Source: Symsagittifera roscoffensis
Taxonomy: Eukaryota > Xenacoelomorpha > Acoela > Convolutidae
Reading direction: 5' to 3'
Assembly (NCBI RefSeq): GCF_963678635.1
Contig: NC_087068.1
Span: forward strand, 21,291,029 to 21,355,028
DNA length: 64,000 nt
Shown: in pieces, positions 31,728-42,832 of the stretch
Position numbering within the stretch: the stretch's first letter is position 1
Layout of the letters: each line of letters begins with the position of its first letter
The notes under the pieces: model-generated
What the model saw: the letters and a program-made list of their open reading frames with translations, nothing else
What the model was told of the DNA's origin: nothing
Database searches by the model: none
Translations under genes and position numbers: made by a program

Positions 31728-32553
31728 ACCTCCGTTTCTGTCTTATTTGCGCCTGTTGCGTGTTCCTCCTGCATAAGTCATTGAGGTCCTGCTGTCTTCT
31801 AATGACATCCCGCACGTACCTTTGCGGTGCTGTTCTCTTCCCTCCATATTCAGGGTAGAAAAACGTCAACGGAAGCGCTTTTTCGTGACCCGTTAGCATC
31901 ATATGCGGACTTATTCCCGTGGTGGAATGCTCTGTGCTGTTGTAAGCACCCATCACTTGCGGCAAGTGTCTATCCCAGTCATCCATGTAGCGTGAGCAAT
32001 AAACTGTCAACATGGATACCAGCGTGCGATTCTGCCTCTCGACCAGGTCATTCGTTTGCGGGTGATAAGCGGTCGAGTGTGCCTGTGCTACCTGCGACCT
32101 TTTCATTAACTCCTTCGTGAGATCACCTACGAATGCTTTGCCATTGTCCGATTGGAATGTGATGGGGCAGCCGTGCCTCGCCATCCACACATTTATCAGA
32201 TGATCGCATGTTTCTCCCGCTGATGCTGTCATGCAGGGTGCTGCCTCTGCATATTTGGTAAAATGATCAATCATTACGAGCACCTGATTGTAGCCCGTGG
32301 CTGTCATGCATATCTTTTGGTGATCAATCTGCACTACTTCATTGAATCCCGATGATTCTATTGACTGCCGAGGGAATCTTAGTTTCCTGGGGTCTTTTGC
32401 CAGTTGACACGACAAGCATGCAGAGATCCACTTTTCACAAGCCTTTTTCAAACCAGGCCATTCGAATCGTTTCTGTATCCTGTTGTACACTTTGTCCACT
32501 CCTTGATGGCCCATCTGATCATGTGAACGAAAGAGCAATTCAGTCTGGTACAA
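31728..32553 (-). pseudogene. pol, integrase zinc finger and catalytic core, copy B
   Basis: The HHCC finger is complete: HDQMGHQG and ACLSCQ. The core has QIDHQ, FQSDNGKAF and VERQNR, giving the DDE triad with DX35E spacing, in one open frame unlike copy A. It carries on through MGAYNSTEHSTTGISPHM to a frameshift at about 31715. By eye it is more than 80% identical to copy A in this part, the best-conserved stretch of the element. Confidence 0.88.
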
Positions 32554-33593
32554 CTTGGTAACACTATCGAATTGTACTTGTAAAGGACCTTGTCCTCCTC
32601 TTCCCGTTTACAGGCTACGATTCCGTCTTTATTCAGGTACAGTAGATCTTTTCTCTTCATGTAAAACTGCTTCGAAATCTTGTAGCTGTCCTCCTCCAAA
32701 TCTCCTTTGTCAGGTGCTCCATTCTCGATCCATCTCTTCAGATTGCTCGTCATTCTATCATTTTGTTGAGCCCTGAGGAGATCCGACAGCCGGTATCTGG
32801 CTTTCAGATACGTCTTTATCACGTTTAATTGCCCGCTCATTACCTCCGGAGCATGGGAATTGTCCATCAACTTGACACACCATATCTTCTTCAAAGGCGT
32901 CGCTTCCTGCACAGATGGTTCCAGATTGGCATGGACAACCGTACCATGTGGCAGCAATCTGGTTGGGCGTTTCGAGACTGCTATCAGCTCGAGCTCATCG
33001 GCGGCATTATCCACCACAGTGCCCTCCTCGTCCGAGGTGTACCTGTCTCTGTCCGGATCCTGATGCATTTCTCTGTCCAGCCCGCGCTGCTTCCAGTCCA
33101 TCAACAAGGAATGAATCGCAATCTCCGATACATCAGAATTGGAATTAGTCTCGGATGTGTTATCCCAGGACTGAGGCCTCGAGTCATCATTTGAGCCGAA
33201 TGATTCCGCATCCTCATGTTCCAATCTGTCTGTGATGTTTCTCGACTCCCCAGACAAAACTCTGTCCATTGGTCGCTTTGATTCCGACTGCCCGGACAAA
33301 TTTCTGTCCCTAGGTGGTCTCATCAACCTCTCCCCGGACAAATCGTCCTGCACGGGCCTGAAGGTGTCCGACTCCCCCGACATTGTTTCGTCCCCGGAAG
33401 AGCAATCTGAGCTCGTATCGTACTCTTCTTTTACATCCGTGAAATGTACTTTTCTCGTGAAGCTGGATTTCGACTTGACCCTGACTTCCTCAGTAACTTG
33501 GACCGGGGTCGGTCTCCCATTTCTGTGAACGAAGTCCTCAACAAGACACGCTTCGGCATTGAGGTCACCAGCTGGTTCACTATCGACCGGCAA
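32546..33593 (-). pseudogene. pol, acidic linker with LSGE-type repeats, copy B
   Basis: Between RNase H and integrase this reads FTRKVHFTDVKEEYDTSS and four LSGE-like motifs (TMSGESD, DLSGERL, NLSGQSE, VLSGES), then SETNSNSDVSEIAIHSLL and a conserved approach to integrase (TYLKARYRLSDLLRAQ, YLNKDGIVACKRE). It ends in a frameshift at about 32545. The underlying DNA repeats resemble TTGTCCGGGGAG. No domain is recognised; disorder is likely. The start given is a frame edge, not a true initiation site. Confidence 0.75.
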
Positions 33594-34520
33594 TCCCGTT
33601 CAACATCGCGACCGCGAATGATCACTGGCCTCTTCTCCGTTTTCCCAGTTACGGACAATCGCTGCATGGTCTCCATCCACTCACAATCATGTCTGTCGAC
33701 TTCTCTATCCAGCAAGTCACGAAGAGTTCCCATGACGTCCAGCGCCACATTCACTGTCCTATTTAGCAGAGCTATGCTGTTTATACCCAACCTGGTGAGC
33801 TCCTGCTGTACCAGATTGGATTGGACTAGCAGATCCAGCGGAACAGCTTCACCCCTGGCTAGAATCTTTATCTCAGCGGCCGTTTCCACTGGAAGTTCAG
33901 GGTGTCCTGGTATAGCGTGCCCTGACTTATCCAGCCACCTAGTGAGTGGTAGTTTGTCGTAAGTATCCTTGTCTAGGAAAGAAAACCCGTCTTTGACCTC
34001 CACCTGATTAGCCTGCTTTTCTTCGAGGCGCTCATAGAACTCTGTCTTCTTACTGAGGCTATCAGCATTTTGATGCTTGTCACGGGTACGGTGCTCTATA
34101 ATCATGTGGTATCCGTCCAGGCGCACGATCCAACGACCAATATAACTTTGGTCCCTCGAATAGGTTTTCAGCCAGGCAAGCGCACGATTATCCACACGCA
34201 ACTTGAAAAGAGCACTCCTCAAGTAGGCCCTGTATTTTTCCACGAAAGTGATCACCGCGAACATTTCCCCTTTCGGTGCGCCATACTTCATCTCGGTATC
34301 GCTCCAGACCTTACTTCCGTAGGCTATTGGACGGAGAACCGTTCTCCCGTTCCACTCTTGCTCCTGGTGAAGTATGCCTGATATCGCAACCACTGATGCA
34401 TCCGCGTCTAACACAAACATCCCCTTCTCTGTTGGCATACCGAGGACTGGTGCCTCGCAAAGTTCACGTTTAATGTTTTCAAATAAAACTTGTGCCTCAT
34501 CAGTCCAAGTGAATTTTTGC
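33490..34520 (-). pseudogene. pol, RNase H domain, copy B
   Basis: Catalytic residues are visible: LDADASVVAIS, GEMFAVITFVEKY, LRVDNRALAWL and DKHQNADSLSKK. The frame enters by a one-base loss near 34520 (KGKNSLG where copy A reads KGKKFEW). It continues into a conserved post-RNase H stretch (LPLTRWLDKSGHAIPGHPEL), then shifts near 33490. The domain would remove RNA from the RNA-DNA hybrid. Confidence 0.85.
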
Positions 34521-35160
34521 CTTTGTTTCTCATCAACTGTTGCATGGGGTGTATTTTATGGGCGTATCCCTTGACGAACTCCCGATAATAGTTAGCGAAC
34601 CCCAAAAAACTCATCAGTTGTGTATCTGTCTTGGGTGCCTTGCAGGTCAAAAGAGCTTCGACCGCTTCGGGATCTGGTCTCACTCCATACTTATCCACCA
34701 GGCGGCCTAGATACTTTATGGAGTCTCTGAGGATTTCACACTTCGAGGGTTTACACTTCAATCCCGCCTGCTTCATGCAAGTAAACATCTCATCTAACCT
34801 CTCTATGTGATTCACTAGGGTTGGCGTTGCGATCACGACATCATCGACGAAACACATGATGAGGTTCCCGTATTTCTTCGCCACACTCGTGAGTGCCTGG
34901 GCCATCAGTCGCTGGAATGTGGCCGTCGCGTTGCACAATCCGAACGGCATCCTCTTCCACTGGAACAATCCTAGCTCGCACGCGAAGCCCGTCTTTTCAC
35001 GATCTTGCTTTCGGAGTGGCACTTGCCAGAACGCCGATCCCAGATCTAACGTCGTGAAGAACTTCGCGTCCCCCAACTTGGATAGGCTCTCATCGATGCG
35101 GGGAATCGGGTATGCGTCCTTTATAGTCACTGCGTTCAGATAACGGAAATCACAACAAAA
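34521..35160 (-). pseudogene. pol, reverse transcriptase palm and thumb, copy B
   Basis: It reads TIKDAYPIPRIDESLSKLG, TLDLGSAFWQVPL, MPFGLCNATATFQRLM, catalytic FVDDVV, GLKCKPSKCEIL and SFLGFANYYREFVKGY. These are RT blocks in the usual order, in one frame, unlike copy A. The upstream frame is lost by small deletions at 35165-35270. Ends near 34521 in a one-base shift. Confidence 0.88.
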
Positions 35161-35634
35161 CCTGAGTTGCCCCCTTTCTTTTTAGCCATGACCACGCCAC
35201 AAGCCCACGGGGACTTCGACGGCTCGATCATGTCGTACTCCATTCCTGCACGCTTCTGACTTATGAGGGGTTATTCTTCTCGCCCCTTCTCTATGAGGTA
35301 CCAAGCCCTCTTCTATCTCAATCTCATGCTCTACAAAATTACAGCAACCTATGTCGGCCTTATGTTTCGAAAAAACGTCTGCGTTCCGACTTAGCACCGC
35401 CCTGAGCGAATCTAGTTCCTTGTCTGATATTTTACCCTTCAAATGTTCTATCTCAGGTAGGACCGGTTCATTCGCTGCTAACTCTGTTTCTGTCGATCTC
35501 TCGGGAAAGTTCGAACAACTAGACAACCCATCATCTGTTTCCGACTTCCTTGAAACTAATTTCCTTGAAGATTTCAATTCATTTACTCTCTTCAATTCTT
35601 CAATATACATTCTTGGTTCGCATGCAAGGGACAT
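35161..35634 (-). pseudogene. pol, protease-RT connector and RT N-terminus, copy B
   Basis: It reads RKSETDDGLSSCSNFPE, VLSRNADVFSKHKADIGCC and HREGARRITPHKSEA. The motif ADVFSKHKADIG precedes RT in many gypsy pols. A short deletion near 35250 removes part of the segment reading AEIEMLLEYDMI in copy A and shifts the frame; a second shift near 35170 restores it. Confidence 0.78.
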
Positions 35635-36758
35635 TTAGTTACATCAAATTTTTTCAAGTTCTCCACACTCTGAAAGTCTGTGTTCAGAGGCAATGCGTAG
35701 CCAAGTTTCTGTCCCCTCTGTTTTGTCACTGTTGTTGCTTCTGTGTTCAACAACACACTCACACACAGTCCGCTCTGAGTGAGTGAGAAGCTTCTTCCTA
35801 AAATAGCCGAGCTCTTACTGTTCGGATTTGGTACCAGGCACACCTGTCTGTCATTACTGAGTTCATTAAAATTCCTCATCCTAAAAGTCGCTACTACGGC
35901 TTGGTTTGGTTTCAATCTAACTTTTCGATCTAGAAAAATTGGCACCTTAGCCTGGTTTATTAAGATCTTATTAAGAGGTTTCTTTTCATACTTCATCTCC
36001 GGATCTTTGATCCTGATCAGCCCGTCATTGAGGTCGATCGTGACATCGAAATTGCGTACAAAGTCCCTTCCCAGGATGAATTGATCGGATTCGTCCAAAT
36101 TCTCCACCACCAGGAAGCTCATCCAAAGATGTCTTCCCCCAAGCTGCAGTGATATAATAGGGTTCCGTCCTGTCACATAGATTGCTCCCTGATTGGCAGC
36201 TGCCAGTCTGATGTTTGTCGGTATCAGATCCGACATATCAAAGCCCATGTCAGTCCAGGTTTTGACTGGCATGAAACTGACCACTGCACCCGTGTCTAAG
36301 AGTCCTTTCACTGAAAGTTGTCTGCCCTGCACATCTAGCACATGTGCTGCCAGATCGGCTTCGCAACCTATGTGGACCGCATCCTGTTCAAGCATGGCCT
36401 TGTGTCCGATTCGTCGCACCTTCAGCTCTTCTTGGCCAATATATATCCGGCCTACCTGATCACTCGCATCAGTTACGTGAGCTTTTGTGTAAATGTTGAT
36501 GCCGTCCACTTCCATCAGAATCGGATATGGGCGAGGGACCTCTATGTAATGTCCATCCACTCTCATCAGCCTTGGACCTCCTGTCGTGAGCAGCGCTCGC
36601 ACTGCCCTGGAGTCCAGCTTGGGATCTTTCTCCCTCAGGTAGTCTGCATAAATGTCCAGGTGAACTAGTGTAATCTCGGATGGTTCACTCAAGTTCTTGA
36701 CCACCTGGTGTCCTGCGACTGAGATAATGGACATTATGTTTGTCCCTTCTTTCGTCAT
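35592..36758 (-). pseudogene. pol, aspartic protease, copy B
   Basis: A 388-residue frame holds the retropepsin motif GLLDTGAVVSFMP and the closing FILGRDFVRNFDV. It includes both places where copy A has in-frame stops, and here they are sense codons. The protease would cleave Gag and Pol. The end overlaps the connector frame by about 40 bp, through a shift near 35610. Confidence 0.87.
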
Positions 36759-36899
36759 TCCGAAAGTTCTTACAGATATGACATTCAGTTTTAGTCCCTG
36801 CTATCTGGGTTCCTGTTTGTCCTCTTCTTGCATCGTTTTACTCGGAATGTTAAACTTTTCCCGACGATCCGTGCTTTCCAGTTCCGACCTTACCCATTG
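36759..36899 (-). pseudogene. gag-pol junction, copy B
   Basis: This is in frame with both the zinc-knuckle segment upstream and protease downstream. It is closed by TAG at 36900-36902 and another TAG near 36806-36808. Either may be the genuine gag stop or decay; both are followed by a CAR codon. Copy A does not reach this far, so the junction cannot be compared. Confidence 0.5.
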
Positions 36900-37262
36900 C
36901 TAAACTTCTTTCGTGGCTAGCTCTTGTTTGACATTCTGTAACGCTGTCCTTGCCGCCATACCATAATCTATTTTGAGTGGGCTAGCCGACTCTGCCTCCA
37001 GACTCGAGGCTACCACCTCGTCAGGCAAGGTCTTCACCTTCTTAGTCGTAAAGGTGCTCGGTGCCGTCTCTTGTCTCCGAGACTCGGCGTCGCTCATTAG
37101 ACGTGCTAGACTGGCCTTGACACCCGAAAGCGCCTCTTTGTGGCGGGGGTGTTTTGCGTCCGCCACTGCATCCCAAAACTGAGTGCAGTCCGACTTGAAG
37201 TGTCCCTCCAAGTTACAGAAGAAGCACCTCGGTCCATATTTCATGATGAGCCCTCTAACGTA
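36900..37262 (-). pseudogene. gag C-terminus, nucleocapsid zinc knuckle, copy B
   Basis: It carries an intact CX2CX4HX4C knuckle, CFFCNLEGHFKSDC, at 37186-37230, followed by a Lys/Arg/Glu-rich region. It would bind genomic RNA. It is joined to the main gag frame by a one-base shift near 37260: the gag reading ATDEDQKS continues here as EEYVRGLIMKYG. Whether that shift is decay or programmed is open. Confidence 0.78.
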
Positions 37263-39601
37263 CTCTTCTGATCCTCGTCGGTCGCATCGACGTCGTCGAG
37301 AAAGTAGCCTATTGCCTTCATGTTCTGTTTGTAAGCAGAACACGCGGAAACATGATGGTCCATCGAACCAAAATTCGCACATGACCTCCTCTTATCCATG
37401 TCGTCTCGAGGCTTGTACCAACTGGAGCTCGCGCCAGTGTTCGTCCCGCTGTAGTTGCCATAATTGCTGTAACGATTTTGCGCCCTTGGTTTTTTGAGCA
37501 AGTATTCACGTGACTTCATACGCAAATCATCAGGCGTGGCTACCTGGTCAAGCGACAGGGTGAAGTGTGTGGCTAACATCGTTTTCAACTTCTCACTCTT
37601 TACTCCGTCCATGAACTTCGAAGCTATCGCCAAGTTTCGCTCGGATATTCTCTCATCGGGATTGCTTCTCCTCCTAAGCAATTCAAGGTCGTCCAAAAAT
37701 TTGTCTATGGATTCGTCATCTCTTTGTCTCCTCTTTTCGAACTTTACCATAGCCTGGTGCCCTTGTACTCCAGAGCCGAAACAATTCAGCAGGATGTCGA
37801 ATATCTTGCGAGCGCTGTCTCTTTCATTGGCTCTTTTCGCCATTACACAATTTAGGGCAGTACCCTCCAGGTTGCTCGTTAGTGCGCTGCATTCCTGTTT
37901 CTTGGAGAGACTCTCCTCTTCAAAGTGCAACTTCATCACCTCTATCCAAGTATCAATGCAGCCATCTGACTCGTCTTTGTATGATTTAGGCTTCTTCAAT
38001 GTCCTTCTTGACCTCTCTCCTCTCTCAGTTGACTTCGAGAGCTTGGTGATGAATGTTTCGAGGGATCTATTCAGAGGTTCAAACATCGAGGCATACATCG
38101 TTGTGTCCCGCGAGACCGTAGTCAGATCTGCCACTGACCTGACTTGTGGCACAGTGGGCAACCTTGTCTCCGGAGCAGCATCTGCTTCCGGCGGGGCTGG
38201 ATTCGTCCAGCTAGACTTCGCGGGGGCTACCCTGGGCCGCTCCCTATTCTTAGGTTTGTAGTTCGTTCTCGAACTTTGCTGGGCCCTGGCATAGCTGCCC
38301 GTACTATCTCCATCATTCGCATGGCGTGAGCGCTCCCTCGGGTTGGAAAGCTCCTCCCGGTTGTTCCCATTTAAGATCGCGTCAAGCTTCCGCATCATTA
38401 GGTCAGATTTGGCATCTAACCTTTTTTCCAGGCTAGTCATCGTATGGGCGTAGGTATTATCAGGATCGTTCAACAATCGCTCGATCTCTCTTGTCATCCT
38501 AGCCTCTCTTTCCTCTGACTCCTTGTTTGCCTGTGCCAGGCTCTCCGCCAGGCATTGATCGATGTTGCGAATCAATTGAGCCTGATCAACCCTCGCTTGC
38601 GACTTCATGTGCGTCAGTTCATCTCTCAAATTCTCTCGACCCTGGTGCGCTCTCTCGTCAACTTGATCTATAATTTTAGTCACGTCCCGTCTCAGTTCAT
38701 CCAGGCCAGTCATTACGCCAGCAAACATGTCACTTATATCGCCAGTTGCCCCCAATGGTGGGGTTAGCCCCAGAGAAGATGAGGTCAACTGCGGCTGCAG
38801 CCTGGTACTTGATGACGCACAGCCTTTTGGCTTGCCCACCGACGTCATCAATCTGTCGAACGTCGAGAATACTCCCAGGGTTATCCCATCAGACATTGGC
38901 CTGGTCGGCGAAGTGGACAACGCCTTTCTGCTGATGTCGTTCCTCGGACACGGCGTGAAGTTCACATCCGGGTGTGTTATCTCCAGATGGTCATAACTGG
39001 AAGATAGACCTTCGGTTTGTAGTGACGCCATGCGCTCATCGTACAGAGACTTCCAACTATTTTTTGCCTGCGAACCCGTTTGTTCTTCACTCGGACTTAT
39101 ACTCGACATCATCGCGTTCTTGCTCTGCTTTGCCAGAGAAAAGTGTGTATTGGTCGGTTGTGAACAATCTTTTCTCCACTTATGGCTCTTAGTCTCTGAT
39201 TTGGACCTTCCCCTGATTAATACTTTCTCTCGAGGTTCGACCTCGGAACGCTCCGAGGCCTTCTCTGTCCTCTCGACTTCCTCCCGTTCCAGGTCCTCGC
39301 TTGGCTCAAAATCGGGTCGAATAAGTGTTCGTTCCCCTTCGTCAAAGGGGTCCATGAGTATTTCATTCGCCGGCCCGGCCTCGGCGATCCGCCCTTGATT
39401 GCCATCGAGGTTCTTCTCGCTTTTTAGTTTCATTTCGCTCACTGAAAGATCAGCTTGACCTTTAGTCGATTCGTTATCAGCAAAAACGTCCGCAACACTG
39501 CTAAACGAAGATTGGCTACGCCTAGTTCTAAACTTTCGCGTACTTCCCTTGCTCAGCCTGGGGATCTTAGTAGTCAATCCTAACGAGTCCCTACGCTGCA
39601 T
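37241..39601 (-). pseudogene. gag, capsid-region protein, copy B
   Basis: A 786-residue frame starts MQRRDSLGL with a Ser/Arg-rich N-terminus. It has a coiled coil around residues 300-410 (LDELRRDVTKIIDQVDE) and a capsid-like helical region at about 545-680 with LEGTALNCVMAKR, IFDILLNCFGSG and ESIDKFLDDLELLRR, typical of the retrotransposon gag family. A knuckle at about residue 745 reads CANFGSMDHHVSAC, in which the second Cys is Phe. The frame ends at 37241 after the shift towards the second knuckle. It would form the particle shell. It is long compared with typical gypsy gags. Confidence 0.82.
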
Positions 39602-40019
39602 TCTTTGTATTAAACGGAAATGCTAGCACAATTTAATGGCAATGCACACGTACCGCAAACAAGATCAAGTTAAATTACTTAACGCTGCCTACTCGAATCC
39701 GTTGGTATCAAAATGTCTCCTAGATTTCTTAATGACAATACTAGTGACTCAGCTAAAGTTACACACAGGGCCTATGCAGTATTGATATAATACTAACTCA
39801 ACCCCGTTGTATAGTATAACAGTATCACGAAAGATTTAATCAATACACAAAACACAATCGATAATCAGATAAGAATATCCTACAGGTGACAACAATCTTT
39901 CGTCAGTATCAATTTACCGTCACACTCTTATCAAGTCACTGTTTTGTTAAACTTAAGCAAACTTTGGTAAAAAGCAGTGATTATTCAGAAACAGATCAAT
40001 AAAACTTAGTCTTAAAGAA

Positions 40020-40393
40020 AAAGACTCCCCTCAATCGGAACGATCCGAAAGAACGAAGCGCGGGACACAGTCCTCTCAAGTGAGTGTGTATTTGCCTAAT
40101 ACACCCACCGAGGTCTTCTTTTAGGTGTCCTGCGATTGCCCGAGCTGTCCTACTAAGTAGCTCAAGGCAACCTCTGATCGAAAAATTTCTAAAGTCTATG
40201 AAAAAGCTCCCCCACATCCGGAACGCTCCAAGTGCACGAGAGCAGGGAACAACTTTCCTTCTCAAGTGAGTGTGTATCTGCCTAATACACTCACCGAGGT
40301 CTTCTTCTATGTATTCCCGGATTGCCCGAGCTTTCCTATTAAGCAGCTCAAGGCAACCACACAACCAAAATCGCAAACAAAAAAAAATTTGGT
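40020..40393 (-). repeat. 187-bp imperfect direct repeat in leader
   Basis: CTCAAGTGAGTGTGTAT at 40074 and 40261 mark two units offset by 187 bp. Shared strings include GCCTAATACAC, CACCGAGGTCTTCTT, GATTGCCCGAGCT and AGCTCAAGGCAACC. Units are roughly three-quarters identical by eye. Confidence 0.85.
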
Positions 40394-40559
40394 TTGGGTA
40401 CTTCTGATACACCCGATCTAGAATCCAAAGTTTATCACAAATTTCCGGGTCAAGTGGGCCCCTATGATCCTAATATGCACGCCCGTTGTTAGTTGACCTC
40501 TTATCCCAACCCTAAATGGATATTTTCAGTTTCTCAAATTGCCCCAGAAGGTTTCCCTA

Positions 40560-41120
40560 AGTTTTCAATAAGGAGGGTTGATAAGAGGTTTAAGTCACTC
40601 CGGTGGGCTTCTTCGGAGGGTTGTTAAGACACTTAGCCTACTCTGGAGGGTTACTTCGGAGGGTACCTAATCACCCAAGAGACTTCAGAGGGTCCCCCTT
40701 AACTCACTAAGGAGGGTCAATAAGAGGCTTAATATGCTCCGGAGGGTTACTTCGGAGGGTTCTTCCAAAATTTTCAAATTTTTGAATCTCACTTAGAAGG
40801 GCCTTCAACTAGCTTAAGAAAGCGTCCAAACCAGCTAAATTCCCTATGGGGGTTGTTTTAACTTCTTCGGAGGGTCTCGTGGAAAATTTCTACTAAGGAG
40901 GGTTGCTAAGGGGCTTAAGTCACTCCGGAGGGTTACTTCGGAGGGTTCCCCAAAAATCAGAAAAAAGGGTTATTTTACCGCAATAAAGCCTCCAAATACG
41001 GTGGTACTTACTTAAAACTAGGTTGGCTGACGCGGTCAACCTTCCCAGTAGGATAAAAAAGTGTTTTTATAAAATTTTCTGCCGCTCGGAGGGTTACCTA
41101 TAATTTGGACCCTCCGAACC
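40560..41120 (-). repeat. GGAGGGT-motif cluster in leader
   Basis: On the plus strand GGAGGGT or close variants recur more than a dozen times. A compound unit CTCCGGAGGGTTACTTCGG (with one variant) appears at 40641, 40737 and 40923. In sense orientation this is ACCCTCC. A few inverted occurrences (ACCCTCCG) lie near 41112, 41452 and 42144, allowing long-range pairing. Confidence 0.8.
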
Positions 41121-42454
41121 AACAAATTCTAAAAAAATTTTCTTTTCCGAGATTTTCAACCCAAAAACGGTTGCGGTCCGGAAAAGTGGTTACAAACGTC
41201 GACTTATGGTACCAAAACTATCCCGATCGGTTGGCTAGTCTTTGAGAAATCGCCAAAAACGTGTTTGTCAAAATGGCCTTTTTTCACCACCTATATAGGT
41301 TCTGAAAAACTTTTTCCGCAATTCCTATTGAAAGCGCCTAAAAATAATTGAAACGAGCGTAATATCCCTGTACGGCACTGGAACAATGCAAAAAATTGGA
41401 CCAAAATTGGTTTGGAGACAAAAATTTGGCCAATAACTATCAAATTTGGACCCTCCGATTCCTTCCTTTTCCAATCCTTAAGTCGTTAGCTCTATTGACG
41501 GAGCTAATCGGAGCGTTACTCAAGATTTTTCTGGCAACCGAGCACGTTATGCTAGCACGCTCCTAACACAAAGTTTTTTATTGCTCTTAGTCTAAGAACT
41601 CAAAAACTCGATCCCCAAAACAGATTGACAAAATTCAGAAAAATATCAAAATTTTGATCGAAAAATTTTCAATTTTTCTAACTTCTACTGAATCCTTTCT
41701 CATGCGGTTTCTCTAGTCAGGGGGATCGAACTACGCAGCTACTACCTATATAAAAGCTTTTTGCTGTTCGGAAAAGCTCGCATATCCAAAAATTTGGGGG
41801 TCTATAGTTTGGTCAAAAATCGGTAATTTTCGACAAAATTTGGGTGTTTCTTGGGTCTAAATAGGAGATAGGTAATATATAATGAGGATAACAACCTATT
41901 AGTAGTCGTTAATGAATATTACTATGCCCTCCTTTGCACCAAAATACCGTTAATATATTACTAAATTTGTGATCGACGGAGGGTACAATCGGACCGCGCC
42001 AATCGTGCACCCCACCACTTATGTTTTAATGAAATAGTACCCGAACGATACTAAAATTGTTTCAACGATACCCAACAGTCGTTGTGGATGTTTTTCTGAT
42101 GTCCCTGTTGAGTGTGGAACACGTCGGTCAGCTTGTCACTCTACCCTCCGATCACCGGCAAAATCACCATTAACGTGCTTAAATACTCAAATTACACTCA
42201 AGGGAGGGAACCCAACCCTTCACCGAAACACACAATCTTTCTATCAGAAATGATATAAAGCAATCTGAAACAACAACAAACAGGAAGGTCAGATCACATC
42301 TCGTCCGGAAATAACACATAAACTGTCACTTTATGTTTTTTTTATTGCTTTTGGTTTTTTTGGATTTTTTGCTGTTTTTTGTACTTTTTTGTTTCAAATA
42401 AATTTGTTTTTGGCTTTTTCTTGGTTATACACTAATTCTTGGTTATACACTATT

Positions 42455-42531
42455 ACACCCAGGAGCGCCATAAAAACGTCTATGTAAAATTCGCCCAAAT
42501 ACTACACAACGACGGAGCGTAGAAAAAGTAC
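42455..42531 (-). repeat. Second copy of LTR edge plus primer-site segment
   Basis: It repeats 42805-42882 offset by 350 bp: CACCCAGGAGCGCCA, a 12-nt spacer TAAAAACGTCTA, then the first 49 bp of LTR sequence. It is followed by non-LTR sequence. Confidence 0.88.
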
Positions 42532-42801
42532 CCATTTTTGTTTGGTTTTACGCTTTCTCTTTAATTATTTTTGGTCCCGGGACCTAAGGACAAGCGGGCT
42601 CATGACTTCCCACCTAACCCTCCCGCCCCCGGAATTTTCGGTGTTAACTAAGTTAAAAAGCTAAATAGTACTAGGCGGAGGGTACGCACCTTCCCCCTAG
42701 TACAATAAAGGTCATTAAGGCCTTTCACTTGGGCATACGCCCGGAGCGGAGGGTTCGTCGCTGAAACGTTTGCTGATCATGATGGTCTCATGCCTTTAAC
42801 A

Positions 42802-42820
42802 GGCCCACCCAGGAGCGCCA
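42802..42820 (-). promoter_or_regulatory. Putative primer-binding site, copy B
   Basis: In sense orientation TGGCGCTCCTGGGTGGGCC begins 12 nt after the 5' LTR. It begins with TGG, complementary to tRNA CCA. The complementary tRNA would end CAGGAGC-G-CCA; I cannot assign its identity. The 12-nt gap is larger than usual, but the whole arrangement is repeated at 42452-42470. Confidence 0.4.
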
Positions 42821-42832
42821 TAAAAACGTCTA

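Larger units (their letters stand above)
39602..42832 (-). other. 3.2-kb leader of copy B
   Basis: No convincing coding region. It holds a 187-bp imperfect direct repeat (40020-40393), dense GGAGGGT motifs (40560-41120 and sporadically to 42760), a T-rich stretch at 42330-42420 (A-rich in sense), and a duplicated LTR-edge segment (42455-42531). Long leaders commonly carry packaging and dimerisation signals; that role is inferred only from position. Confidence 0.7.

Noticed and set aside
39996-40412. Minus-strand 138-residue frame with internal peptide repeats in the leader
   Set aside because: The peptide repeat simply mirrors the 187-bp DNA repeat; no start context, no homologous frame elsewhere, and it lies in the non-coding leader.
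40560-41120. CRISPR-like array of short repeats
   Set aside because: Repeats are 7-8-mers with irregular spacing in eukaryotic retroelement leader DNA; no spacers of uniform length.
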